64,000 nucleotides of DNA, taken from positions 372,001-436,000 of the forward strand of contig NZ_MWQH01000001.1 of NCBI RefSeq assembly GCF_002210295.1, given 5' to 3'. Shown here in pieces: positions 42,306-50,909 of this stretch. The notes beneath the pieces were generated by a model that made no database searches, was not told the DNA's origin, and saw only the letters and a list, made by a program, of their open reading frames with translations. Source of the stretch: Fibrobacter sp. UWB5 (GTDB lineage: Bacteria; Fibrobacterota; Fibrobacteria; Fibrobacterales; Fibrobacteraceae). The number at the start of each line of letters is the position of its first letter. Position 1 is the first letter of the stretch. A program made the translations under genes and the position numbers.

Positions 42306-42964
42306 ACATCCCATCCTTTTGTAGAAAATTCCTCTTTGGAATCATAATGCGTAACGGATATTTTTCTAAAAGCTCCGTCTTTTGAAAATACTCCTTCACT
42401 GAGTGCTGAAGAAGCGAAGAATTTAAAACTTCCTGTATAATACGATAGTTTGTCCGTGTTCATGCCGATAGGGAAGTGGGTCGTAATGTTTGTGTGGAAA
42501 ATACCGTCTATTTTCGGTTCCAAATAAGACACCGGGAACGTTTCCTTGTAAACCGTTTCGTCCGATTCCCATATCGTGTGAACTTCCATATCGTCTCTAT
42601 AAGATATCGTTTCGCCCCTAAGGGTGTAAGGGATGGTGTCCTCGACAAATTGACCCGTGGTATCGTAAGTCAAAGCGAAGCCGCGTACAACGACTGTTGC
42701 ACTATCGCCTTCAAAGCAGATTTCCTTACAAAGAATCTTGTCGTAACGTTTTTCACGTCCCAGAGCAGGACGCTCGCCTTCTACATTAGGGAGCTTTTTA
42801 TCTATGTAGGTGTCCTCGTTAATGATTTCGCTATAATAGCATCCTTGGACATCTTCGGCAGTTACCTGTTCCGGTGCATCTGACGGATCATGAGCGATGT
42901 AGGGACACCCCTGTAAACACAGGGCGCTCAGGACAAGTAATAATAAAGAACAATATTTTGTCAT
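42290..42964 (-). CDS. Lipoprotein of unknown function
   Basis: The product is 224 residues with lipobox LQGC (Cys20). The mature part is mostly beta-like and acidic (DVQGCYYSEIINEDTYIDKK; CKEICFEGDSATVVVRGFALTYD; TIWESDETVYKETFPVSYLEPKIDG). No known domain is recognised. It is the first gene of a two-gene operon with the predicted barrel protein, which suggests an envelope pair. It is more AT-rich than the core genes around it. Confidence 0.75.
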   Translation of the reverse strand: MTKYCSLLLLVLSALCLQGCPYIAHDPSDAPEQVTAEDVQGCYYSEIINEDTYIDKKLPNVEGERPALGREKRYDKILCKEICFEGDSATVVVRGFALTYDTTGQFVEDTIPYTLRGETISYRDDMEVHTIWESDETVYKETFPVSYLEPKIDGIFHTNITTHFPIGMNTDKLSYYTGSFKFFASSALSEGVFSKDGAFRKISVTHYDSKEEFSTKGWDVCKGF

Positions 42965-43051
42965 GAATAAAAATTTAGATTATTTTTATAGCATTATTAC
43001 CACTATCCAAAATTTTATAGATATGGTAGCACATAGGCTTAGGAATTGTTG

Positions 43052-43585
43052 ATGACGAAAAAGCATAGAATTCTATTGGCGTTATGTCTTTTATTGCTGG
43101 GATGTTCTTCGCTTGGCCGTTTTACGACATATTCTTTATCTACCTACGAAAAAGAAAGTTCATCTTCAAAAAGAGACGTAGAAGAATACCTAGTACAAGA
43201 AAATCCGGTAGACTCTTTGAATATTCGAATTAGTGGAAATGAGTATTTCTTATTGGCAGGGATTATTGTCCCGATAATACCTTTATTTCATTCGGATATA
43301 ATTGAATTGACTTATGAAGTGGAACCTGATGATCAATGTGCTGTTGTTTATCTAGGTGATCAGGAAGCGAAAATGCATCGTTATTCCCCGTGCGATACAA
43401 TTTACCCTTACCATCGGGGCTGCCCATATTATGAGCCTCGTGAAATTCAAGAAAAAATTTATGAATGTCATTACATTGTAGATGAAGACGACATAGATGA
43501 TTTGGTTACGTTTAAATTTCCATCGGGTCAATCAACAACATTAAGGATAAATGTTGAAAAAAACTGGAAATATAGATTATATTAA
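43052..43585 (+). CDS. Small AT-rich lipoprotein
   Basis: ATG 43052 follows AGGAA and gives 177 residues; upstream TTG codons at 43046 and 43049 are less likely. The lipobox is LLGC (Cys18). A hydrophobic YFLLAGIIVPIIPLFHSD segment follows at about 70-90, then a Cys-containing region (CDTIYPYHRGCPYYEPREIQEKIYEC). No family is recognised. The gene is visibly AT-rich compared with neighbours, a possible sign of recent arrival. It is divergent from the lipoprotein at 42290. Confidence 0.7.
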   Translation: MTKKHRILLALCLLLLGCSSLGRFTTYSLSTYEKESSSSKRDVEEYLVQENPVDSLNIRISGNEYFLLAGIIVPIIPLFHSDIIELTYEVEPDDQCAVVYLGDQEAKMHRYSPCDTIYPYHRGCPYYEPREIQEKIYECHYIVDEDDIDDLVTFKFPSGQSTTLRINVEKNWKYRLY

Positions 43586-43698
43586 CCAACCTCATTTTCA
43601 AGCGCATTGTCAAAAAGAACTTTGAACGAATCGCACAAGAATGGTGCTGCACAGAACCGCTAGACAGTAAGCCGTATTAAATTTTTTGCGAAAAGGAC

Positions 43699-43739
43699 TT
43701 GACAAAAATTTTCAAATAGTGTACATTTGTGCATGTACA
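43699..43739 (+). promoter_or_regulatory. Strong promoter with overlapping palindromic operator
   Basis: TTGACA (43699-43704), a 17-bp spacer and TACATT (43722-43727) form a near-perfect promoter. The -10 and start region lie inside a 7-6-7 inverted repeat, TGTACAT-ttgtgc-ATGTACA (43720-43739). Repressor binding there would block transcription of the zinc-ribbon gene. Confidence 0.7.
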
Positions 43740-43757
43740 ACTAAAAAAGGAGAACCT

Positions 43758-44345
43758 ATGGAATTAAAATTTTGTCAGAGCTGCGGAATGCCGCTCACAC
43801 CGGAAATCTTGGGCACTAATGCCGATGGCAGCAAGAACGATGAATACTGCATCTACTGCTACAAAGATGGCGCTTTCACCGGCGACTTCAACATGGAACA
43901 GATGGTCGAATTCTGCTCGCAGTTCGTCGATGAATTCAACAAGAATACCGGCAAGAACTTTACCCGCGAAGAGTACAAAGTGGAACTTCGCAAGTATTTC
44001 CCCACGCTCAAGCGCTGGCGACTCCCCGCGGACCAACTTCCGCACGCCACCTCGCCTATGAAGCAGAAGTTCATTGAAGAAGTCAACGCGCTGGGCATCA
44101 AGGACATGCCGAAAATCGACAACCTCTTTGTTCTGCAGGGCTCGTTCATCAACCAGGAATACAAAATCAACGGCAACAACGTCAAGCTCCTGGACGATAA
44201 CGCAAGCTACTGGGGAAACCAAGTTGAAAAGATTGGTGCCGAAGGCCGCTGCTTCGGAATCGCCTGCGACGAACGCTACATTCTCGTGAGCGAATACGGC
44301 AAGAACGGCGCCGATGCCGAAATCGTCGTATTCAAGAAACGGTAA
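43758..44345 (+). CDS. Zinc-ribbon domain protein
   Basis: ATG 43758 follows AAAAGGAGA and gives 195 residues. The N-terminus is the putative zinc-ribbon type CQSCGMPL...DEYCIYCYKDGAFT, which binds one metal through four Cys. The middle (MVEFCSQFVDEFNKNTGKNFTREEY...YFPTLKRW) is typical of the same family. The C-terminal about 100 residues (FVLQGSFINQEYKINGNNVKLLDDNASYWGNQVEKIG...CFGIACDERYILVSEYG) form an extra domain I do not recognise. It is soluble, with no signal peptide. A strong promoter with operator suggests induction by some signal. Confidence 0.85.
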   Translation: MELKFCQSCGMPLTPEILGTNADGSKNDEYCIYCYKDGAFTGDFNMEQMVEFCSQFVDEFNKNTGKNFTREEYKVELRKYFPTLKRWRLPADQLPHATSPMKQKFIEEVNALGIKDMPKIDNLFVLQGSFINQEYKINGNNVKLLDDNASYWGNQVEKIGAEGRCFGIACDERYILVSEYGKNGADAEIVVFKKR

Positions 44346-44356
44346 TGTTTAAGATA

Positions 44357-44602
44357 TTACGCTTCTTTCCCGAGGACGGCGCGGGCGAGTTGGTCGGCGC
44401 AAGATGTTGGCTTTCCGCCGCAGGTGTTGCCTAGGAGTTTTGCCGCGATATCTTCGGCGCTCATGCCTTCGCAGAGTTTGGCAATCGCCTTCAGGTTTCC
44501 GTTGCATCCGCCCGTAAAGCGGATGTTTCTGATTTTGTCTCCGTCTCGCGTGAACTGGATCGTCGTCGCGCAAACGCCTCTGGTCTTGAAAGTCTCTTCC
44601 AT
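44357..44602 (-). CDS. TSCPD-domain protein (TIGR03905-like)
   Basis: The product is 81 residues. It carries the family pattern RGVCATTIQF, FTGGCNGNLKAIAKLCEGM and a C-terminal TCGGKPTSCADQLARAV. The TSCPD domain is otherwise found at the C-terminus of some ribonucleotide reductases, and the stand-alone form has conserved Cys likely to bind metal. Function is unknown. It is convergent with the zinc-ribbon gene, 11 bp apart. Confidence 0.88.
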   Translation of the reverse strand: MEETFKTRGVCATTIQFTRDGDKIRNIRFTGGCNGNLKAIAKLCEGMSAEDIAAKLLGNTCGGKPTSCADQLARAVLGKEA

Positions 44603-44734
44603 ATGTGTCTCGGGGTTGAATGTCCGCCTTAAATATACAATGATTCCCGATGAAAGTACGGTTTGTTCCGATAGAAATGAGCCTGTATTCGTCGGCGTTT
44701 TTTAATTTATGTTATATCAAAAAGGAGGATGAAT

Positions 44735-45214
44735 ATGAAACGTGTAAGAGATTTCTTTGGGTACTTGCTGGGCGGAGTTCTTTTTGTTGCCTTGATTCCG
44801 ACAATCATGTGGCTTGCGTCTGGCATGCCCGCGCTTTGGCCGATTGATATGGGGCGCTGCATTGTGGCGCCAATCGTGATGTTTGTTGGCCTTGTGCTGA
44901 GTGTTTGGACAATCGTCTACATGCGCAATCGCGGCAAGGGCAACCCGATGGATGCTTTCGGCCATGAAGTGGCTCCGCGTACGCAGCATCTGATGATTGA
45001 AGGTCCGTGTAAGATTAACCGTAATCCGATGCTAACCGGGACTCTCGTTTACCTCGTGGGTACCGCCGTGTGGCTGTGGACTTGGCAATCGTGCGTCGTA
45101 TTTGTCGCCTTCTTTGCCGTCATGATGGTGCAGGTGCTGAGTGAAGAAAAACGTCTCCGCCGCGACTTCGGCGAAGAATATGAAGAATACTGCAAACATT
45201 CACGAAGGTTTTAG
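44735..45214 (+). CDS. Isoprenylcysteine carboxyl methyltransferase-like membrane protein
   Basis: The start ATG 44735 lies 6 bases after AAAGGAGG; the ATG at 44729 is too close to it. The product is 159 residues with about four membrane segments. The C-terminal signature GPCKINRNPMLTG...SEEKRLRRDFGEEYEEYCKHSRRF matches the ICMT/PEMT-like family (PF04191/PF06966 type), which binds S-adenosylmethionine. Substrate is unknown in bacteria. The next gene starts 27 bp later. Confidence 0.82.
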   Translation: MKRVRDFFGYLLGGVLFVALIPTIMWLASGMPALWPIDMGRCIVAPIVMFVGLVLSVWTIVYMRNRGKGNPMDAFGHEVAPRTQHLMIEGPCKINRNPMLTGTLVYLVGTAVWLWTWQSCVVFVAFFAVMMVQVLSEEKRLRRDFGEEYEEYCKHSRRF

Positions 45215-45241
45215 ACCTTGTATTTGGGATGCGAAAACTTT

Positions 45242-45577
45242 ATGAAGTTTTTAGCAGTATTCCTTTTGACTCTTTCGCTGGTGGCGACGAGTTCTTTTGC
45301 TGTGCCGTTTAATCCTCCGTTGGTTTTGTCAATGCAGGAATACGAAGGTGCTATGACCTCCAGTGATTTTGACTATAATGAGAGATCGGAGGCTGATCTT
45401 AGCGTGTTTAAACCCGCTGTGGGTGTGATTTCGTACTTCGTCGTTGTTTTTGGATTTGTATGGAGCGTATTAGGGGCAAAGGAGCTCAAGGACGGGGGTG
45501 ATAATGGTGGCGCGATGCTTGGTGGTGGCTTAGGTATAACTGCTTTAGGGGCCCTGGGCATGTACTGGGCATTTTGA
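45242..45577 (+). CDS. Small exported membrane protein
   Basis: The product is 111 residues. A signal peptide (SSFA-VPF) is followed by a short soluble part and two hydrophobic segments (VISYFVVVFGFVWSVLGAK and the Gly-rich GGAMLGGGLGITALGALGMYWAF). No family is recognised. It is probably co-transcribed with the methyltransferase-like gene upstream. Confidence 0.65.
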   Translation: MKFLAVFLLTLSLVATSSFAVPFNPPLVLSMQEYEGAMTSSDFDYNERSEADLSVFKPAVGVISYFVVVFGFVWSVLGAKELKDGGDNGGAMLGGGLGITALGALGMYWAF

Positions 45578-45627
45578 TGAGCGAATTTTTCTAAATTATC
45601 CCCCGTACAAGTATAAGGATACGCTAT

Positions 45628-46911
45628 ATGAATATTCTCGTCGTTGGTAGCGGTGGTCGCGAACATGCCATCGCTCTTGCAGTCAAGAAGTCGCCGATGT
45701 GCGACACTCTCGTGTGCGCTCCGGGCAACCCGGGCATGGCAAACCTCGGCAAGTGCGTGCCGGTGGATGTGGCCGACCCGAAGGCCATTGCCGACCTCGC
45801 CGTAGCCGAAAAGATTGACCTCGCGATTATCGGCCCCGAAATTCCGCTGGTCGCTGGCGTGGTGGATGAATTCCGTTGTCGCGGGCTGCGTGCTTTCGGC
45901 CCGACTGCGGCTGCTGCCGCGCTCGAAGGTTCCAAGGCCTTCAGCAAGGATATCATGAAGAAGTACGGCGTGCCGACGGCAGCCTTCGAGACCTTCACCG
46001 ATCTCGCCTCTGCCAAGAAGTTCCTTGCTGAACACCCGGCTCCGATCGTGGTGAAGGCGTCGGGCCTCGCTGCGGGTAAGGGCGCCATCGTCTGCATGAC
46101 CGACAAGGAAGCGAATGACGCTGTCGAAGAAATGCTCGGCGACAAGGCTGTCTTCGGCGAATCCGGCAAGACGGTGGTGATCGAAGAATTCATGGACGGC
46201 GAAGAAGCCTCCATCTTCGTGGTTTGCGACGGCAAGGACTACGTGATTCTCTCTTCTGCCCAGGACCACAAGCGCGTCTTTGACGACGACAAGGGACCGA
46301 ACACGGGTGGCATGGGCGCCTACAGCCCGGCTCCGGTAGTCACGGACGCTCTCCTCGACGAAGTGAAAAAGACGATTATTGAACCGACCCTCAAGGGCAT
46401 GGCCGCCGAAGGCAAGCCTTATACGGGCGTTCTCTATGTGGGCATCATGGTGACTGCGAAGGGCCCGAAGGTTGTGGAATACAACTGCCGCCTCGGCGAC
46501 CCCGAATGCCAGATTGTGCTTCCGCTCTACGACGGCGACGTGCTTGCCTTGTTTGACGCTGCCGAAAAGGGCGAACTTGCCAAGCTCGGTGCCCCGAAGG
46601 CTCCGAAGGGCAGCTCCGCTATCGTCGTGCTCGCCAGCGCCGGTTATCCGGGGTCCTACGAAAAGGGCAAGGTCGTCACGGGTATTGAAGAAGCCGAAAA
46701 GAACGGCGCCCAGGTGCTCCATGCCGGTACCAAGATGGTCGACGGCAAGCTCGTGACCAACGGTGGTCGCGTGTTTGGCGTGGTCGGTCACGGTGCTACG
46801 CTCCAGGAAGCCTTGGATATTGCTTACGCCGCTTGCGAAAAGGTTCAGTTCGAAGGCAAGTTCTACCGCAAGGACATCGGTAAGAAGGGTCTTGCAAGAC
46901 TCGCAAAATAA
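45628..46911 (+). CDS. purD: Phosphoribosylamine-glycine ligase (GARS)
   Basis: The product is 427 residues with an ATP-grasp fold. The N-terminal VVGSGGREHAIA, KASGLAAGKG, DHKRVFDDDKGPNTGGMGAYSPAP and EYNCRLGDPECQ motifs are all present. It catalyses the second step of purine synthesis. Ribosome site AAGGA lies before the ATG. purE follows after 11 bp, forming a purine operon. Confidence 0.98.
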   Translation: MNILVVGSGGREHAIALAVKKSPMCDTLVCAPGNPGMANLGKCVPVDVADPKAIADLAVAEKIDLAIIGPEIPLVAGVVDEFRCRGLRAFGPTAAAAALEGSKAFSKDIMKKYGVPTAAFETFTDLASAKKFLAEHPAPIVVKASGLAAGKGAIVCMTDKEANDAVEEMLGDKAVFGESGKTVVIEEFMDGEEASIFVVCDGKDYVILSSAQDHKRVFDDDKGPNTGGMGAYSPAPVVTDALLDEVKKTIIEPTLKGMAAEGKPYTGVLYVGIMVTAKGPKVVEYNCRLGDPECQIVLPLYDGDVLALFDAAEKGELAKLGAPKAPKGSSAIVVLASAGYPGSYEKGKVVTGIEEAEKNGAQVLHAGTKMVDGKLVTNGGRVFGVVGHGATLQEALDIAYAACEKVQFEGKFYRKDIGKKGLARLAK

Positions 46912-46922
46912 GGAAACTTAAA

Positions 46923-47402
46923 ATGCAGATTAATGAAGTTCCGAATGCAAAGGTCGGTATCGTTGCGGGTAGCAAGTCCGACCAGGAAACTGTAGATAAA
47001 ATCACCGCGGTGCTCGACCAGTTCGGCATCGTGTGGGAATACAACATCCTCTCTGCACACCGCACCCCGAACGCCACCGCGAAGTATGCTCGCGAAGCTG
47101 CCGGGCGAGGCCTCCAGGTCCTCATCGGTGTTGCCGGCCTCGCTGCAGCCCTCCCGGGCGTGCTCGCAGGGCACACCATCCTTCCCGTTATCGGTCTGCC
47201 CTGCGCCGGCGGCCCGCTCAACGGCGTCGATGCCCTGCACTCTATCGTGCAGATGCCCCCGGGAATCCCGGTGGCCACGGTCGGCATCGGCAACGGCAAG
47301 AATGCCGGTTTCCTCGCCGTCCACATCGTCGCCCTTTCTGATGCAAGTGTTCGCGAAAAGCTCGTCGCTTACCGCAAGGGCCTCGGAGACATCGAAGGCT
47401 AA
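46923..47402 (+). CDS. purE: 5-(carboxyamino)imidazole ribonucleotide mutase
   Basis: The product is 159 residues. Class I PurE motifs are clear: GSKSDQET, SAHRTPN, GVAGLAAALPG and GLPCAGGPLNGVDAL. It converts N5-CAIR to CAIR, which normally needs PurK; no purK is in the window. It is co-transcribed with purD. The next gene starts directly after its stop codon. Confidence 0.98.
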   Translation: MQINEVPNAKVGIVAGSKSDQETVDKITAVLDQFGIVWEYNILSAHRTPNATAKYAREAAGRGLQVLIGVAGLAAALPGVLAGHTILPVIGLPCAGGPLNGVDALHSIVQMPPGIPVATVGIGNGKNAGFLAVHIVALSDASVREKLVAYRKGLGDIEG

Positions 47403-48197
47403 TTGAGAGTGGTTAGGAATAGTACAAAGTTCAGCTTCAAGATCGCCGCGCTTGTGGCGGTCTTTGTTGCTGTATGTTTCGCGGGCGAACCGAACTTGCC
47501 CGAAGTGAATGCCCCTTGGATGAAAGGCGAAAAGCTGACTTTCAGCCTCGGATGGGGATTCATTACGGCAGGTTCTGCGACGCTCGAAGTTCGTCCGACG
47601 CTAGACGGCAAGACGGAATTCTTGACGTATGCGACCGGCAACAAAACGATCAACAAAATTTATCCGGTAAACGATACGGTCTACACCCGCGTGCGCAACA
47701 AGGGGCTCATGACCGAAGTGTTCCGCAAGCGCCTGCACGAAGGCACGTTCCATAATACCTCCGTCATCCGCTTTGACCGCAAGGGCGAAAAGGCCTGGCT
47801 TTCGGACACGGTATTCACCGACATGAAGACCCGCAAGGTCAAGCGCTCTGCCGATACGGCTGTTACAATCCAGGGGGCGGAACACAGCATTATGTCGGCT
47901 TTCTACCTGGTGCGTACACTTCCGCTCAAGGTGGGCGAAACATCCCGTTTTTCGGCGGTGAGCGGCAAAAAGCGTTACGAACTTAAGGTCATTGTACATG
48001 GTCGCGAAACCATCAAGAGCGTACTTGGTGAAGTTCCCTGTATCAAGGTGGAACCCGTGCTCGACGGCGACGGCATTTTCGTGTCCAAGGGCCGCATTTT
48101 CATCTGGTTGACCGATGACGAACGCCGCATTCCGGTGCTTATGGAGTGCGAAATTGCGCTAGGCTCTATCAAGGCGAAATTGCTTGAGGCCAAATAA
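47403..48197 (+). CDS. DUF3108 exported protein
   Basis: The start is a TTG immediately after the purE stop (a GTG at 47409 is the alternative), giving 264 residues. An N-terminal hydrophobic signal (FKIAALVAVFVAVCFA-GEP) is followed by the DUF3108 pattern: GEKLTFSLGWGFITAGSATLEV, NDTVYTRV, GEVPCIKVEPVL and FIWLTDDERRIPVLME. DUF3108 proteins are periplasmic or outer-membrane-linked beta proteins of unknown role. The link with purD-purE is by transcription only. A weak A/T-rich hairpin after the stop may end the operon. Confidence 0.83.
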   Translation: MRVVRNSTKFSFKIAALVAVFVAVCFAGEPNLPEVNAPWMKGEKLTFSLGWGFITAGSATLEVRPTLDGKTEFLTYATGNKTINKIYPVNDTVYTRVRNKGLMTEVFRKRLHEGTFHNTSVIRFDRKGEKAWLSDTVFTDMKTRKVKRSADTAVTIQGAEHSIMSAFYLVRTLPLKVGETSRFSAVSGKKRYELKVIVHGRETIKSVLGEVPCIKVEPVLDGDGIFVSKGRIFIWLTDDERRIPVLMECEIALGSIKAKLLEAK

Positions 48198-48312
48198 TGG
48201 TAAAAATCCCTTCGAAAAGCGAGTTTTTTGCTTTTTTTACATTAAGTTTCGTGCGATTTGCGCGCTTAAAAGTTATATTCGCAAATGCGATTATATAATC
48301 TGAGGCTTTTTC

Positions 48313-49335
48313 ATGTTTAAGAAAGTACTTTTGTCTTTATGCTTAACCGCCTTCATGTCTTGGGCACAAGACGACTTTGACGAGGACGACGAAGGTTTCG
48401 TTTCCGCCCCCGCCTCTGCTCAAGAAGATGAGGGTGATGCCGCTCCGCGTGCCACCATGGCTACTGGCGATGACGAAGAAGAGGAAGTCTATGACGTCGG
48501 TATCAACTCTGCCCAGCGCCGTGAAATGGCCGAACGCAAGAAGTTCGAAGAAGAACAGCGTCAGGACGAATATGCTAACTCTGAACGCCGCCGTGACTGG
48601 CTGCGCAACCGCTTGATTTTCCAGATCGGTATGGGTTCCCGTTACCCGATTATGGGTGAAACCGGTATGGGCATGGGCCTGGGCGCTGGCGTTGAATACA
48701 TTTTGCCGTTCCATTTGGCTCTGTACGGCTCTTTCGGTTTCTTGCCGAAGGGTACTGACAACGATTTCGACGAATGGGATCTCGAAGGCGGTACGGGTTA
48801 CAAGGTTGGCTTGAACTACTACCTGTTCCCCAAGAACCCGCTCCATTTGGGCTTGTCTGTGTCTTATGGTACTGTGTACTTTGACCACGATATCGTTCCC
48901 GACGAAAGCAAGACTCGTGCTTTGATCAAGGTGGACGGTTTCCAGTTCGATGCTCTTATCACCTACTTGACCAACGAATGGTACTACTTGCAGTTCTCTA
49001 TCGGTATGTACTACGCTCCGAAACTTGCAAAGACTCCGAAGACCTATTATGCAAGCACCGGTCAGGGCGACCAGGAAACGGATAACCCGAGCTTCCGCAA
49101 GCTAGAAACTCCGATGATGGACTTGGAAGGCAACTACCAGAACATCTGGCTGGCTGACGGTGAAACGGGTGAATGGGGCTCCCGCGTGGTGGACCCGAAG
49201 GGCATGAGCAAGACGGGTATCGTGTTCGGTATCGCTATCGGTTACGCTCTCCCGGAACTCTTCCCGGATGACACCGAAAAGCGTCGCCGCGAACGTGAAA
49301 AGGCTAGAGCCCGCTCTGGCGTTGCCGGTCGCTAA
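48313..49335 (+). CDS. Predicted outer-membrane beta-barrel protein with acidic N-terminus
   Basis: The product is 340 residues with a signal peptide (SWA-QDDF). Residues about 20-60 are very acidic (DDFDEDDEGF; DDEEEEVYD). A charged coiled segment (RREMAERKKFEEEQRQDEYANSERRRDWL) precedes a barrel-like region rich in Gly/Tyr/Phe (IFQIGMGSRYPIMGETGMGMGLGAGVEYILPFHLALYGSFGFLP; LHLGLSVSYGTVYFD; YYLQFSIGMYYAP; IVFGIAIGYALPELF). The protein ends with a basic tail. Family not recognised. It has its own terminator, shared with tRNA-Arg. Confidence 0.78.
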   Translation: MFKKVLLSLCLTAFMSWAQDDFDEDDEGFVSAPASAQEDEGDAAPRATMATGDDEEEEVYDVGINSAQRREMAERKKFEEEQRQDEYANSERRRDWLRNRLIFQIGMGSRYPIMGETGMGMGLGAGVEYILPFHLALYGSFGFLPKGTDNDFDEWDLEGGTGYKVGLNYYLFPKNPLHLGLSVSYGTVYFDHDIVPDESKTRALIKVDGFQFDALITYLTNEWYYLQFSIGMYYAPKLAKTPKTYYASTGQGDQETDNPSFRKLETPMMDLEGNYQNIWLADGETGEWGSRVVDPKGMSKTGIVFGIAIGYALPELFPDDTEKRRREREKARARSGVAGR

Positions 49336-49352
49336 GACTTGCATTGACATTG

Positions 49353-49383
49353 AAAAAAGGCTCCTCGATGAGGAGCCTTTTTT
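49353..49383. terminator. Bidirectional terminator between OMP gene and tRNA-Arg
   Basis: The stem GGCTCCTC/GAGGAGCC (loop GAT) has AAAAAA before it and TTTTTT after it. It serves the OMP gene on the plus strand and tRNA-Arg on the minus strand. Confidence 0.93.
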
Positions 49384-49384
49384 A

Positions 49385-49458
49385 TACTTGTGATGCGAGT
49401 CGAACGCACGACCTCTTCCTTCGGAGGGAAGCACTCTATCCAACTGAGCTACACAAGC
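49385..49458 (-). tRNA. tRNA-Arg (anticodon CCG)
   Basis: The minus strand gives acceptor GCTTGTG/CACAAGT (G1-U72 wobble), U8-A9, D arm GCTC...GAGT, anticodon stem CTTCC/GGAAG with loop CTCCGAA (anticodon CCG), and T arm GTGCG/CGCAT (one G-T pair) around TTCGACT. CCA is not encoded. It reads CGG codons. Confidence 0.95.
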
Positions 49459-49466
49459 GAGTGAAT

Positions 49467-49474
49467 CAAAGATA
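49467..49474 (-). promoter_or_regulatory. -7-like box of tRNA-Arg
   Basis: TATCTTTG on the minus strand ends 8 bases before the mature tRNA 5' end. It fits the TAnnTTTG pattern, between the rimO stop and the tRNA. Confidence 0.55.
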
Positions 49475-49479
49475 GTAAA

Positions 49480-50790
49480 TTAAATCAACTTAACTATCAA
49501 CTCGTGCGGCTCGGCGTCTATCACGAGTGCGTCGCGGAATTCGCCTACGTCGGCATCGCCTTCGAGCACCTTCACGATATCGTCGTTTTCCATGGAGTTG
49601 CCTTCGGTGCGTCCGTAAAAGTGGTATTCGCTTTCTTCTGCAACCTGGTCGATGATAATGCGGACGGTCTTTCCGATCATTGCCTCGGCGTGTTCGGCAT
49701 CCAGTTCTTCTTGCAAGTCGTTCACGGCGTCGAGCCTTGCGCGGGCTTCGCTTTCGTCGACGGCGGGCAAGTCCATTTCCATCACGGGCGTGCCTTCTTC
49801 GGGGCTGAACACGAATCCGCCCAGGTGATCGAACTGGATGTCTTCCAAGAGTTCCATCAGTTCTTCAAAGTCTTCGTGGGTTTCGCCGGGGAATCCGACA
49901 AGTACCGTGGTGCGAAGCGTAACGCCCGGAATGCGCTCGCGAATCTTGTGCAGAATGTCCACGAGTTCCTTTTTGCGGTAATTGCGCTTCATGTTCTTGA
50001 GCACGTTGTCGCTGGCGTGCTGGATCGGCATGTCCACGTATTTCACCAAGCGCGGCTCGTTGGCCATCAGATCCAAAAGTTCGTCGTCCACAAACATCGG
50101 ATACCAGTAAAGCGTACGGATCCACGGGATGTTCGTGTTGTCGAGAATTGCCTTCAAAAGCTGGGCGAGCGTGCCGCCCTTCTTGCCCTTTTCGCGACCA
50201 AAGTAAGTCGTGTCCTGTGCGATGAGAGTGATTTCCTGAACGCCCTGCTTTTCAAGTTCCTTGGCTTCTTCGACAATGTCTTCGATGCTGCGGGAAACCT
50301 GCTTGCCGCGAATCAAGGGAATCGCACAGTAGGCGCATCGGCGGTTGCAACCTTCGGCAATCTTCAAGTAAGCGTGGTGCTTGAATCCGCCTAAGTTCAT
50401 GCGGGCCATGTTTTCGGCGTCGCAAGTTTGCGGTGCTACGATGCCCATCTTCTTCAAAAGTTCGCCCGGCTTGTAGGTGCCTACCCAGTAATCGACTTCA
50501 GGGAGCTCCTTTACGAGCTCGTCACCATAGCGGCCCGAAAGGCAGCCCGAAACGATCAGTTTCTGCTTGGACTTTTTGCCGTTAATTTGTGCGAGAATCG
50601 CGTTGATGGATTCTTCCTTGGCGGCTTCGATGAATCCGCAGGTGTTCACCAGAATGTAGTCCGCCTTGGCGGCGGTGTCGCAGGTAGTAAAACCGGCGTG
50701 CAACATTTCACCGACCAGGTTTTCCGCATCGACCTGGTTCTTGGCGCATCCTAAATGGACAACGAAAACTTTGGGCTTTTTAGTAGGCAT
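49480..50790 (-). CDS. rimO: Ribosomal protein S12 methylthiotransferase
   Basis: The product is 436 residues. The N-terminal MTTase domain has HLGCAKNQVDAE (Cys15) and VNTCGFIEAAKEES. The radical-SAM cluster motif is EGCNRRCAYCAIP (CxxxCxxC), and a TRAM domain closes the C-terminus. GxAKNQVD and the GFIxxAKxES pattern favour RimO over MiaB. It adds a methylthio group to Asp of ribosomal protein S12. The ATG is 5 bases after a TAAATTTG box and has no ribosome site, so a leaderless mRNA is possible. It is divergent from frr. Confidence 0.96.
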   Translation of the reverse strand: MPTKKPKVFVVHLGCAKNQVDAENLVGEMLHAGFTTCDTAAKADYILVNTCGFIEAAKEESINAILAQINGKKSKQKLIVSGCLSGRYGDELVKELPEVDYWVGTYKPGELLKKMGIVAPQTCDAENMARMNLGGFKHHAYLKIAEGCNRRCAYCAIPLIRGKQVSRSIEDIVEEAKELEKQGVQEITLIAQDTTYFGREKGKKGGTLAQLLKAILDNTNIPWIRTLYWYPMFVDDELLDLMANEPRLVKYVDMPIQHASDNVLKNMKRNYRKKELVDILHKIRERIPGVTLRTTVLVGFPGETHEDFEELMELLEDIQFDHLGGFVFSPEEGTPVMEMDLPAVDESEARARLDAVNDLQEELDAEHAEAMIGKTVRIIIDQVAEESEYHFYGRTEGNSMENDDIVKVLEGDADVGEFRDALVIDAEPHELIVKLI

Positions 50791-50795
50791 AACGC

Positions 50796-50803
50796 CAAAT
50801 TTA
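50796..50803 (-). promoter_or_regulatory. -7-like box of rimO
   Basis: TAAATTTG on the minus strand ends 5 bases before the rimO ATG, with no Shine-Dalgarno sequence between. Confidence 0.45.
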
Positions 50804-50909
50804 GAATTTTCTCTTACAAAAACACTACTTATTTTGCGCCTACATTTTCAATTATCTATATTTCGCAACTAGTAACTGGTAAGTAAAACCTTTTAACACG
50901 CAAAAAATT

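Noticed and set aside
43586-43690. A short stop-ended frame ending in EWCCTEPLDSKPY
   Set aside because: It has protein-like composition and could be the tail of a lost gene, but it is only about 34 codons with no start and no family match, so it was not called a pseudogene.
48215-48238. Weak hairpin AAAAGC...GCTTTT after the DUF3108 gene
   Set aside because: The stem is only six weak pairs with a T-rich loop, too poor to list as a terminator.
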